Source: Halicephalobus mephisto (taxonomy: Eukaryota > Nematoda > Chromadorea > Rhabditida > Panagrolaimidae). From it: DNA of 64,000 nucleotides. Positions 23,185-33,095 of this stretch are shown piece after piece. The DNA is taken from contig SWDT01000037.1 in NCBI GenBank assembly GCA_009193035.1, forward strand, positions 1 through 64,000, given 5' to 3'. The position numbers were made by a program, and so were the translations under genes. Every line of letters begins with the position of its first letter. Position 1 is the first letter of the stretch. The notes beneath the pieces are model-generated. The model saw nothing but the letters and a program-made list of their open reading frames with translations, was not told the DNA's origin and did no database searches.

Positions 23185-23870
23185 ATGGCGGAAAACTCAA
23201 TTCCATACAAACCTCTTTTGTCAATTCCTGAAAACTCCGACTCCAAAGCTAATCAATCTTTAACCGATGGATCTAAAGTAAACTTTTCTTCCATATCTTT
23301 GTTAATCTACCATAATATATTTCAGATATTGGCTAGTGTGATCGCTGCGATTAAAATAACTATATTTCTTTTCGTCATTTTTGCTATATCTATGGTTTCA
23401 CGAGGGAGATTTCCACCATCTGTAATTCTTATAGTAATCATTTTCTTAGTGGCGAATACGTTGATCTTGGTAGGCCACAAAAGAAATCAACCATGGGCTT
23501 ACATACCGTATTTGGTTCTTTACGTAAGTAATAGTAATCATACTTAATCTTCACTAAGCATATTTAGATGCTATTCAATTCAGTTCTGTTTCTGTTTTTC
23601 GGTGTTTTCATAGGTAAGATGATCGCTGTTGTGTACTTTTTCGACAAGTACGAAAATAACCCAGAAGGTATTGTTAGTTATATATTACTTTACAAAACCC
23701 AGATTTTAGCGATATTCCAAATGGTATTGACCTTTATCACCTATGTAATTTACATGCTCATCGAAATCTCATGCTACCATGTCGTATGTACAGCTTGGAA
23801 GGAAGTTAAAAAGGAAAGAAAGATCATCCAAATTCAAGATGAGAAGGTTGCTCCTATAGTGTTTGTGTAG
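23185..23870 (+). CDS. LAPTM-like tetraspan membrane protein (gene F)
   Basis: Exons start at 23185, 23327 and 23568; the last is probably split by a 42-nt intron (about 23669-23710) at the same place as the 43-nt intron of gene D. That intron is a multiple of three and free of stops, so retention would add 14 residues. Helix 1 (ILASVIAAIKITIFLFVIF), helix 2, NQPWAYIPYLVLY, helix 3 and helix 4 follow the family plan. The tail is KEVKKERKIIQ and ends VAPIVFV. It is the duplicate of gene D. Confidence 0.72.
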
Positions 23871-24690
23871 AGTGAACCAGTCACATGATAATATTATTAT
23901 CAATAATAAACATTAATATTAATGATAACCACTTTAAATCTGTATAGTCGAACTCAATTACAAGTTAACAGTTAGATTATTTCTATTTTGAGACTTCAGA
24001 TAAAATCCTAATTGATCGCAAATGTCAAACAAATGACTAGAACAAACAATAAAGATGTGCGTCCGAAAAAAGTAAATCTTGCAAAAAATCTGTCCTTTAA
24101 ATAACCAATAAGCTCATGAAGGAGGAAAATAGTGCGTAGAAAGATTACTTCTTACTCAAATTTGCTTACTTTTTTCAATATAAATTAACGAATTTCAACT
24201 GAATCTTGGTTGAAATATTAGGAAATAATGAGTTTAGAAAAATTGCACGATAGAAAGTGGACTTTTTTGTTTATTTCGAAAGATGTGAGTGCGCAAGCAT
24301 TGACGTAACGCTAGCTTTGCCACAGGCAACGCTTGGTGTTTTTTATTTATAAATTTGGTTGTTAGGTATGTAAGGTACTGATAACTAAAGTTGTGAATAA
24401 AACAACTTTGTCATTTTCTCGCGACAAGACTAATACTTGCAATTGTACTTTTTGTTTCGTTTGTTCCCTTAATATAAATCAATGAATTTCGATTATTTTT
24501 AAAGAAAATATTGCTGTTTCGTTATTTGCTAGTAATTTAGTTAAGATACAATTGGAATTTTTTGATTAATGTCAAAAGAAGCAGAAAGACAAAAATCTTT
24601 CACGAACATTTTATTCCATTTACTTTAACTTTTATAACTTGTTTTTTAGCTTTTTATTGACAATTAAATTATGAAAGATATTATTTCAGG
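23871..24690. other. Spacer between genes F and G
   Basis: Counterpart of 20731-21507, with one TGACGTAA at 24301-24308. From about 24669 it is nearly identical to the sequence at the start of gene E. Confidence 0.5.
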
Positions 24691-25427
24691 ATGTTCCACC
24701 AAAAGTATCCAGATATCCGAGATCCACAGTACTTGGTCTGTGGTAGAATCCACATTCGGGTTGTTTTCAATTTTTCTGATGAATAATAAATTCATTTTTT
24801 TAGAAATTTACAACAATCTTTACTGCAATTGTAATTCTGTTGGCAATAATTGGGCAGATTTTCGGGAAGAATGATCTGCTACAGTAGGAGAATCATGTAC
24901 AAACCATAGTTAATTGAGAATTTCAGAATTAGTGCTGCTGTTGTGTCTATTTTCACTCAACTTCTTGTCATCTATGCAGACAAGAGCGAGAAGGCATGGG
25001 CTTACTTACCTTTTTTGATCTTTAATGGGATCATCGTTGGATTTGGATTTGCGATTATTGGATTGGTTGTTCTTCTTGTTCTCTTTGTTTTATTCCTCAT
25101 CGCCATTGGGAAAATCCACTTCTCAGACGAACTCAGTGTTGACAACTATGACTCTGCGTTTTTGCCAGAAATTGAAAATTTCGGAGATGGTAAGCAAAAA
25201 GTAGATTTAAATATAGTTATTTTAATTCATTTTTAGCTCTCTGGCACATAACCGTCCTGGGTACTTTGCTATTGATACTCACTCTTTTCACCTTCTATCA
25301 TTGGAATCTGGTTCATCGTGCCAGAAAGTACATGATTCAAGAAGTCTTGTCTGGCAACACGAAACAAACTGTTCAGAATATACCTCAATTTAATGACAAT
25401 TACGATTTTATCAAGAATGTTCTGTAA
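24691..25427 (+). CDS. LAPTM-like tetraspan membrane protein (gene G)
   Basis: ATG lies right after TTTCAGG. Exon 1 is identical in protein to that of gene E up to the first intron (CGRIHIR). The first intron is also nearly identical. Later exons diverge: helix 1 TTIFTAIVILLAIIGQIF, then VIYADKSEKAWAYLPFLIFN running without an intron into helix 3, a HFSDELSVDNYDSAF loop, and the last exon with helix 4 and WNLVHRARKYMIQEV. Stop at 25425-25427. Its sharing of a 5' block with gene E, against a diverged remainder, suggests gene conversion or recent selection. Confidence 0.75.
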
Positions 25428-26323
25428 TTATCTACAAATAAGAAATCCAAATTTACGTTATCCCATCCGCTGATCGTGGTGTCATTCTTAATCAACTGAC
25501 TTTCATTATTTATTATTACCTTAATTATCGAAAAATAAGGGTTTATACTTCCTAATTGACTTTTATGTGGCCCAATTTGTTTAAAATAAACTTTTTTATT
25601 TGGAATTATTTCATTTTGTTTAGAAAAATTTAATACCAAAGTTTATTTTAAAATTAGTTTTCGATTTAATTAATGGTTACTGTAATTACTTTAAAAAGAG
25701 ACTTAACTTTTGATTGACAGCCATGAAAGTTATTTTTGCAATCGCGAAAAACGGTTTAATTTGTCTGACCGACTTACACGAAACCCGAATCATTAGGTAA
25801 TCTCTAAAAAAATCTCGATTAACTTTTAAAAATTTTTTTCGGAATTGCGATCAATAAAACAGAATAGTACCAATTAAAAATACAGTAGGAAATTACAATA
25901 TTTAAGTTTCCTCAAGTAACAAAAATGATTTTTCTTTTGATAAAAATTTTTTTTCGAAAATTTCGATTTTAATTTTTAATAAATTCCAGGTGGAAAATAT
26001 TAACGTCATATAAATTCTTTATTGTCGATTTTTAAAGCCATATTTCTCGATCTGCCAGATAGAAACTGTTCCATAAAATCAATTTTCCATTTTTATTTTT
26101 ATATTTACGAAATTTCTCTAAAAAACATTAAATTCAAACAAAATTATACATGTTTGATAATTTGTAAGAACATTAACCAAGTTTAAAATCAAAAACATCG
26201 TTCGCGTCAGGATTATTGCTCGGCATTTATTAGATAGTAAAGAAATCCTCAAATAGAAACCTGCCGATTTTACAACGAATAAAGTTTGATTCATTTTTAA
26301 TTGTGAATTTGGTTAACAATTCT
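25428..26323. other. Spacer between convergent genes G and H
   Basis: AT-rich, with no gene, clear repeat or RNA recognised. Confidence 0.5.
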
Positions 26324-27373
26324 TTAAAATTTGATTGAATCGAATTTGGCAAGAAAGGGTTCTTTGCATTTGTCCGTGATGGAATATGTCCGAATACTTT
26401 TCGACGTGACTACGGTGATCATGCAAATAAAAGCTTTGTAAACAATATACCACCAGTAGATTCCAAAAATTTCACCGACGATCAGGGCTTTCTGTAGTGC
26501 TGAAAAACGAGAAACTTAATCATTAAATAAATTACCACCAACCTATCTGATCTTCTGGATTACTTGGAAAAAGAACCGAAACGAATGTTTTTAATTCGCT
26601 TTTTTCGAAATAAAAATGTTCGGAAAATTCTGGAACAAAATTGATAAAAATCATAAAAGCTATGAATTCCACTATTCCGATGATAAGCAGAAACCCCTGG
26701 AAACTTATATATAATAATTATTTATATATATTACTTACAGTAATAATGAGGAATATGAGGTAGAATACAGGTTTTTCAAATCTGTCCGCCAGCAGAACGA
26801 TGACGTCAATGAAAACACAAATCGAAAAAACTACAGTAGGCAGCCAATAGTGACCAGTAATAGCTTCTGGCAGAAATGAAGCAAGAAAAACTAGGTTGAT
26901 GACGGCAAGGATGCTGGAAAGCTTCTAGAAAAAATTTATAATACCCTAATTTTACGCACATAAGCACGGGCTTATACGCGAAAAAAGCTGCAAAAAGTTG
27001 GCCGGGACCGCCATGCTTGGCAGTAGGAAGAAATATAAGACGAAAAAATATAAAATGGAAAAAATTCTAAACCAATTATGGTATCCCAAAATCTTAGATA
27101 GTGTTGTTATCACCATGACCTAGATGCCTAAACCCAATCCCAAAAGTCGATTTCCATACATAATTAGTAATTCATCTCATATCTTATATTTTTCCGTCTT
27201 ATATTTCTTCCTCTTATATTTTTCTGTCTTATATTTTTTTCCGTTCACGGCCGTGCTTATACGTGAGGGCGTTTATATGCGTAAAATTAGGGTAATTAAA
27301 AATTTAAAAAACATACTCTATCAGAGACATCAGTTATGTAATATTCAGGTATTACTGGCTCTGGATTAGACAT
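26324..27373 (-). CDS. LAPTM-like tetraspan membrane protein (gene H, reversed)
   Basis: The only family member on the minus strand. Exon 1 is 27373-27317 (EPVIPEYYITDVSDR). Exon 2 is read from about 26925 and covers helices 1 and 2, ending LLADRFEKPVFYLIFLIIT. Exon 3 (about 26698-26543) carries helix 3 and an acidic loop, and ends at the unusual G|GTTGGTGG donor. Exon 4 runs from about 26501 to the stop at 26326-26324, with helix 4 and YWWYIVYKAFICM. The first intron is enlarged by a MITE of about 350 bp. Exon borders agree with A and B. The N-terminal HVR motif is replaced by VSDR. Confidence 0.68.
26942..27294. mobile_element. MITE-like inverted-repeat element in an intron
   Basis: CCCTAATTTTACGCACATAA at the left pairs with TTATATGCGTAAAATTAGGG at the right; TA flanks both ends. 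Inside are several CTTATATTTTTC-type repeats. It sits in intron 1 of gene H. Confidence 0.75.
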
Positions 27374-27735
27374 AATCTGTAAAATCGGCGAGTAGAAAAT
27401 TGTAAATTCAAAACGACAAAAACTTTCAAATTCGCGACAACTCGCTTTCTCGAAAATTTGGACGAACGTTTGCTTTGTTTTTTAATAAAGCGTTCATCAC
27501 GGAACACCAAACCTGGCGCGTGATTTTTTGTTTTTTTTTTTTAAATATTTAAAAATTCACCACTATTCTTTATATGAATTACGATTAGACATTTCTTGTT
27601 TATCGACAGTCCACCAAGCCTAAAAAAATAAGCTTAACATGGTAAACTGAAAATAATATATTTATGTAAATTTCTGATATATGAATCATGAGTGAAGTTT
27701 TTGGTCCACTTTGAAAATGTTGTAGAAAACGAGAA

Positions 27736-27942
27736 GGTTTAAGACATGAGTTCTTGAAACACAGGATCCGAACTTGCGAGTTAATTTGGAAGAACAGTGA
27801 TATCGTTCAAAAGTGAAGAGGAAAAACGATGACGTTGAACCATCAGAAGTTGTTGTTAATTATTTTTGTATCTTTGATTACTCGAATATACCGAGAACTT
27901 ATCATTCAACCTACACTAATCTAAGAAAACAAAGCAAATTCC
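27736..27942. repeat. Dispersed 207-bp repeat, copy 2
   Basis: Direct-orientation copy of 12293-12499 with a handful of substitutions. Sequence on either side is unrelated. Confidence 0.8.
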
Positions 27943-28067
27943 CTTGCAGAAGAAGATAATTGAAGGATAAGATAGTTCTCTATTATCGAGGTGTTACTAA
28001 TTTATTTATTTATTACTCATATATCAGTCATCGAAATTTTTATTTTACATTTGCCTTTAGTGTATAC

Positions 28068-28345
28068 AAAAAAGGGTACATTAAACCGGCTCACATGCAT
28101 TGGATATATAATATTTAATGCATCCATACATTGTATACAATGCATTGATATCAACTCAGTATATTGATAAATTGAATATCATATATCTGATATATCAGAA
28201 ATGCTTTAATGTATCTATACATTGTATACAATGCATTGATATTAACTCAATACATTAATATAATGAATATCATATATCTGATATATCAGAAATGCTTTAA
28301 TGTATCTATACATCGTATACAATGCATCCATTTTTTGTTTAGATC
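28068..28345. repeat. MITE-like element containing a 91-bp tandem repeat
   Basis: The left end has ACAAAAAAGGGTACATTAAA, matching the element near 10757 in reverse. Inside, units starting AATGYATCYATACAT lie at 28117, 28208 and 28299 (period 91). Each contains the palindromes ATTGTATACAAT and ATATCTGATATAT. Confidence 0.65.
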
Positions 28346-29912
28346 TTCTTTAAAGAATCTGGTCATTTTCTGGATCATGATATTGACACCTTTTACTTGA
28401 TTGGAGTATTTTTGAAAAAAAAAGTTTATTTTCTTCCACAGGAATAGCATTTAAAAGGAATCCGGAAACGACCACAAATTATTAGTTGAGATAAGCATTC
28501 TAAAATGCAACTTCTTCTGATTAATGATTTTTCATCACAAAATTTTAAAAAACATTTCAAAATATCCCTCGGACGAATTAAAATCGATCCACGGAGTAGA
28601 CACCGAACATTGATTTTTAAAGACATTTTTTTGTTTTCGTAATCAAGTCTTTCTGTGTTTGTCCACTGGGCGTTGCTTCAGGCTTTAATGTAAGCTTCGA
28701 ACGGACTGAGTGCCGTTCTCTGCGTTTACAAGTCTGAAGAGAGTTGTTTGTTAAGGAGTCATTCGATGGCTTTTATTTTTCTTTTTTAATTTCACTCAAA
28801 ATTATGTTCTTTTTTGTTATTTTTATATTAAAACATAAAAATACAGAAAATTCTTTAAAATGTTATAAAAAATTCGAAAAAGATGGTTTTAATTAAAAAT
28901 TCAGAACGTTAATATTTTGTTGAAACATCATAGATTGGCCATTTTTTTTCGACAAAGTCAGAAAAGCCAAACTAAGCGACCTTTTTTATGATTTTTAATA
29001 ATAGTTTTAATTGAACTTGGTCTCTGGTCCCTATGTGTGTGTAACTATTGCAATTTTCTACTTATTAAATAATAAAGTACTCTATGTCAAATTGTTAGAT
29101 TGTGATGGGGTTTTTGGTCCACGTAGAGACGAGAAATAAGTAAAAATTGATTTATTGAGCCAGAGGCACGAGATATAAAAAACTCAAATAATAATTGCGC
29201 AACTAACTTAATTCCCCGTCAATGCACAATTGTAAATCTCTCGGTAGTCCTCAGGGTATTTCCCTTCGGGACCAGCATTGCATAGGCTTGCACTCGAATG
29301 GATAGGTGTACGATCCAACACAAATCTTTAGTAATCATAATTTCAACATAACTAACTTTAGGAAAATATATAATCAGTGTTATTGCTTCATTTAATCCTT
29401 TACATTCACTTCATTATCATAGAATTGTCTTCATAATTCCATTTAATAGAGATTAAACCGTTGTCATCTCAGTGATTTTTGGTTGATCGATATATGGAAT
29501 ACTTTGGGAAGTTATATGAGTTGACTGAGAGTAATCAGAAGTGAAGAATGTTTCCACAAAACTCATTAAATTACTCGTAAAATGTAAAACATTATATTAA
29601 TCTTCATCGTGAAGAACAAACAAAAAACTTATTATTTTTAGTGAAAACTAAAAAAAGGAAAACCATAAAAAATATTGTTCGTTTCGATGCTCCTATTTCA
29701 CTATATTGAAAAAGGACTGTTTTTTGGCAAAGTAAAGATGCTCAGAAAAATCAATATTAAAAAAGTTGCATTTGTTCACTGACTCCTGAAAAAAATATTA
29801 TTATGTTCCTTTTCTCTTTAAAGTCATTCCTAATCAAATTTTCTGTCTTAAATTTACCATTATACTAATTTCTAGCATTACAATTTTCAGAAGACTCAAC
29901 TCGTTTTTGGAA

Positions 29913-30514
29913 ATGTCTGAAACAAGAACTCCTGATGTTTATGATGAAAAATACTTGGTTTGTTGTGGTTGCCACGTCAGGGTTCGTGATTCCGATTATG
30001 TCAGTTTCATAATTAAAATCGTTTCAGAACTATGCGAAGAATTTTGCTATTGTGATGATGGCGTTGGGACTAGCTAGTTCACTGTTGACACTAAAGTACT
30101 TTGTATGAACTTTATGTTTATAGATAGTTATTTTTCAGTGTACTTGGAGCCATAATTGTGAGTTTAGTGTATGGTCTGATCATCTATGCCGACAGATCTG
30201 AGAAACCATGGGGCTACTTGCCTTTCCTAATCGCTGCGGTAACGAAGAAAGTAATTCTTAATTCTAATCGAAGTATTTAGGGGTCAAGCATCATCCTGAC
30301 TTTGATAGCATTAATATACTTGTTTGCTCAATTCATCGGAAGTCCTAAAATAGACATTGGCATGTTCATTATGATATTATTTATTTGTTGTATTGCGATC
30401 TTATTCTCTATTTTCCACTGGATCGTTGTCTACAGAGCTAGAAATTACATGATAGATGAGATTTTACCGAGACAAGCGATGCAAGGCAGCAAAATTCCTC
30501 AAGAAGATGTTTGA
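29913..30514 (+). CDS. LAPTM-like tetraspan membrane protein (gene I)
   Basis: ATG lies 23 bases after TTTTCAG. Exon 1 ends CCGCHVR. Exon 2 holds helix 1 (MMALGLASSLLTL) and ends at an AA|GTACTT donor, which keeps the frame. Exon 3 holds helix 2 and IIYADRSEKPWGYLPFLIAA. Exon 4 (from 30281) carries helix 3, a short SPKIDIG loop and helix 4, then WIVVYRARNYMIDEI. The tail is short and polar. It is nearly identical to gene J, 1897 bp downstream. Confidence 0.75.
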
Positions 30515-31809
30515 AGTTTTCAGATCCAGAGGTTGTACCATTGAAGCTGCAGAAGAGCTAGAATCTTCCGAATTCCAGTGAATTTAAAAAAAAGTATCTA
30601 AAACTATATTTTGTATAATTTGTAAACATTATTGAAGTTAATGTTAAAATATGTAACAATATCTACTCTTTTATAACAGCATAATCGTTTATATATCATA
30701 AATGTTATAACTGTGCTCTCACAATTTGCTTTAAAATGGAAGATTCCAAAAATGGAAACATCTTGGTACTTTGTTTAGTATTCAAATTAAAAAGTTTATT
30801 TATTGTATTTCTAAGTCTCAGATGTGCTGTAGTTCTTCCATATAAGGTATATGACAAAAACGGAAGAGAATTTCAACTGACAAACATTAAACTCAGATGA
30901 AACCCTCAAAAAAATTGTTTTTCAATCTCCTCCTTTTTAGTTTCGTAGTCGAGCCTTTTTGAATTTCTATTAACTGGGCAGTGCTTCAAAATTTATAAAC
31001 ATAAGAGACGGAATTAAACCGCCAACGGCCTAGACAGAAAGTTCAAAGTTCTGTCTAGTCAGCCGGCATCTGAAAGGTAAAACTAAAGTGTCAAGAAGAG
31101 TCAGTCTTTGAACAAAACTATTTTTGAAATCTATCCAAATTTGACTCTGGCCAAATGAGGACCTTCCTTTCTTTGTTCTATAATTGTATCAAAATAAGCA
31201 TGTTTCGAAATCACTAAACAGTAGGATTTGACAATTTCCCTCCTGATCATGGTGCTCCAAGATGTCACTCATCACTGACACTTCCTGTTTATACTTCATA
31301 ACTACAACTCTAATGTGAGCTTCGAACGAACTGAGATCTGTTCTTCGTAATTCCAACTGCAAGAAACAATGTTGTCTATTGACGAATTATTCAATGAAGG
31401 TCTTTTTTATAAGTTTCATTTAAAAATGTTATTTGCTATTGTTTTTGTATGGAAATAGGGAAATGAAAAATCTTTTCTAACATGCTAAAGATAAACAACG
31501 AACAAACAATATTAAAGAGAGATTTCTGAACTTTTTTGATCTCACGATTTTCTTCCATGATAAAAAGCTTACATATGTTATAAATATCCGCAAAGTGGAG
31601 ACGGCGACCATAATGTACGCTGATCAAATATAATATCCGCTAAACGTTATAATTAAGAAGATGAAATTTAATGAATGATTAGTGAGTATAAAAATCATCT
31701 TCTTGCGTTATTTACTACAGTAATTCATGTTTTCTTTCACTATCTTAAATTTACCATTATACTAATTTCTAGCATTACAATTTTCAGAAAACTCAACTCG
31801 TTTTTGGAA
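30515..31809. other. Spacer between the duplicated genes I and J
   Basis: The first 180 bases are part of the duplicated unit. At about 31030 is a perfect 9-bp hairpin (TAGACAGAA, 9-base loop, TTCTGTCTA). Words near 30945-31010 and 31310-31340 match the sequence upstream of gene I, showing that the duplication was once longer. Confidence 0.5.
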
Positions 31810-32411
31810 ATGTCTGAAACAAGAACTCCTGATGTTTATGATGAAAAATACTTGGTTTGTTGTGGTTGCCACGTCAGGGTTCGTGATTCCAATTATATCA
31901 GTTTCATAATTAAAACCGTTTCAGAACTATGCGAAGAATTTTGCTATTGTGATGATGGCGTTAGGACTAGCTAGTTCACTGTTGACGCTAAAGTACTTTG
32001 TACGAACTTTATGTTTATAGATAGTTATTTTTCAGTGTACTTGGAGCCATAATTGTGAGTTTAATTTATGGTCTGATCATCTATGCCGACAGATCTGAGA
32101 AACCATGGGGCTACTTGCCTTTCCTAATCGCTGCGGTAACGAAGGAAGTAATTCTTAGTTCTAATCGAAGTATTTAGGGGTCAAGCATCATCCTGACTTT
32201 GATAGCATTAATATACTTGTTTGCTCAATTCATCGGAAGTCCTAAAATGGACATTGGCATGTTCATTATGATATTATTTATTTGTTGTATTGCGATCTTA
32301 TTCTCTATTTTCCACTGGATCGTTGTCTACAGAGCTAGAAATTACATGATAGATGAGATTTTACCGAGACAAGCGATGCAAGGCAGCAAAATTCCTCAAG
32401 AAGACGTTTGA
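31810..32411 (+). CDS. LAPTM-like tetraspan membrane protein (gene J)
   Basis: Near-identical copy of gene I with the same four exons and splice sites. Coding differences are very few, for example SPKMDIG for SPKIDIG in the loop before helix 4. Introns and flanks are also almost unchanged, so the duplication is young or the copies are kept alike by gene conversion. Both copies keep open frames and intact splice sites, so both are probably expressed. Confidence 0.75.
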
Positions 32412-33095
32412 AGTTTTCAGATCCAGAGGTTGTACCATTGAAGCTGCAGAACAACTAGAATCTTCCGAATTCCAGTGAATTTAAAAAAAATATCTAAAAT
32501 TATATTTTGTATAATTTGTAAACATTATTGAAGTTAATGTTAAAATATGTAACAATATCTACTCTTTTATAACAGCATAATCGTTTATAAATCATAAATG
32601 TTATAACTGTACTCTAACAATTTCCACTAAAATTCAAGATTCCAAAAATGGAAACATCCTGGTCCTTTATTCGTCAGAATACAAGTAGTTCTGTCTGGCA
32701 GTCGACTGAAAGTTTTCTGTATTGTACTCGGTTGGGTCAGTTAGAAAACTCACAATCAAATAAATGTGTTAGAAAATTCCCAACTTCATGAGCAATTTTA
32801 GTGTTTTTGAATCCAGAGAACTTTTCCTTGATCTCCGTCAGTGGATGTATATCTCGGTTCTCCGATGCTTCCTACGATCTACAAAACTGACGTGTTTATT
32901 AATCTTACATAAAAGCACTACAAGTATGGGCATTATTAAAGAAATCAGAAGTACTTTCAGGATTCTGGATTTGAGGAAGAAATCCAAAAGCAAATCTACG
33001 TCGAACGATGACATTAACTTCCGGAATTTCTTGTTATCAGTTAAATTTGGAATAAAGTATGTTTTAGTAGTGTTATTAATAGTTTTGTATAAAAA
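32412..33095. other. Spacer between gene J and the potassium channel
   Basis: The first 185 bases belong to the J duplication unit. At 32850-33037 the minus strand is open in frame with the channel (SSFDVDLLLDFFLKS), which could be a further exon, but no TTTCAG-type acceptor precedes it. Confidence 0.4.

Larger units (their letters stand above)
27374..29912. other. 2.5-kb repeat-rich spacer
   Basis: Contains copy 2 of the dispersed repeat (27736-27942), a MITE-like element with a 91-bp tandem repeat (28068-28345), and words at 28630-28740 that recur upstream of gene J (for example AGCTTCGAACG). The part 29100-29330 is richer in GC but unassigned. No exon seen. Confidence 0.45.
29849..32596. 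repeat. Tandem duplication, about 0.85-kb unit, carrying genes I and J
   Basis: The segment from about 29849 to 30700 recurs from about 31745 to 32596 with scattered single-base differences, including 5' flank, all introns and 3' flank. Spacing is about 1897 bp. Confidence 0.85.

Noticed and set aside
28117..28326. CRISPR-like array
   Set aside because: The 91-bp units are contiguous without spacers, and the genome is eukaryotic; it is an ordinary tandem repeat.
32850..33037. Possible extra C-terminal exon of the K2P channel
   Set aside because: The frame is open but the only acceptor is AACAAG or GGAAG without a pyrimidine tract; direct read-through to TGA at 33098 is simpler.
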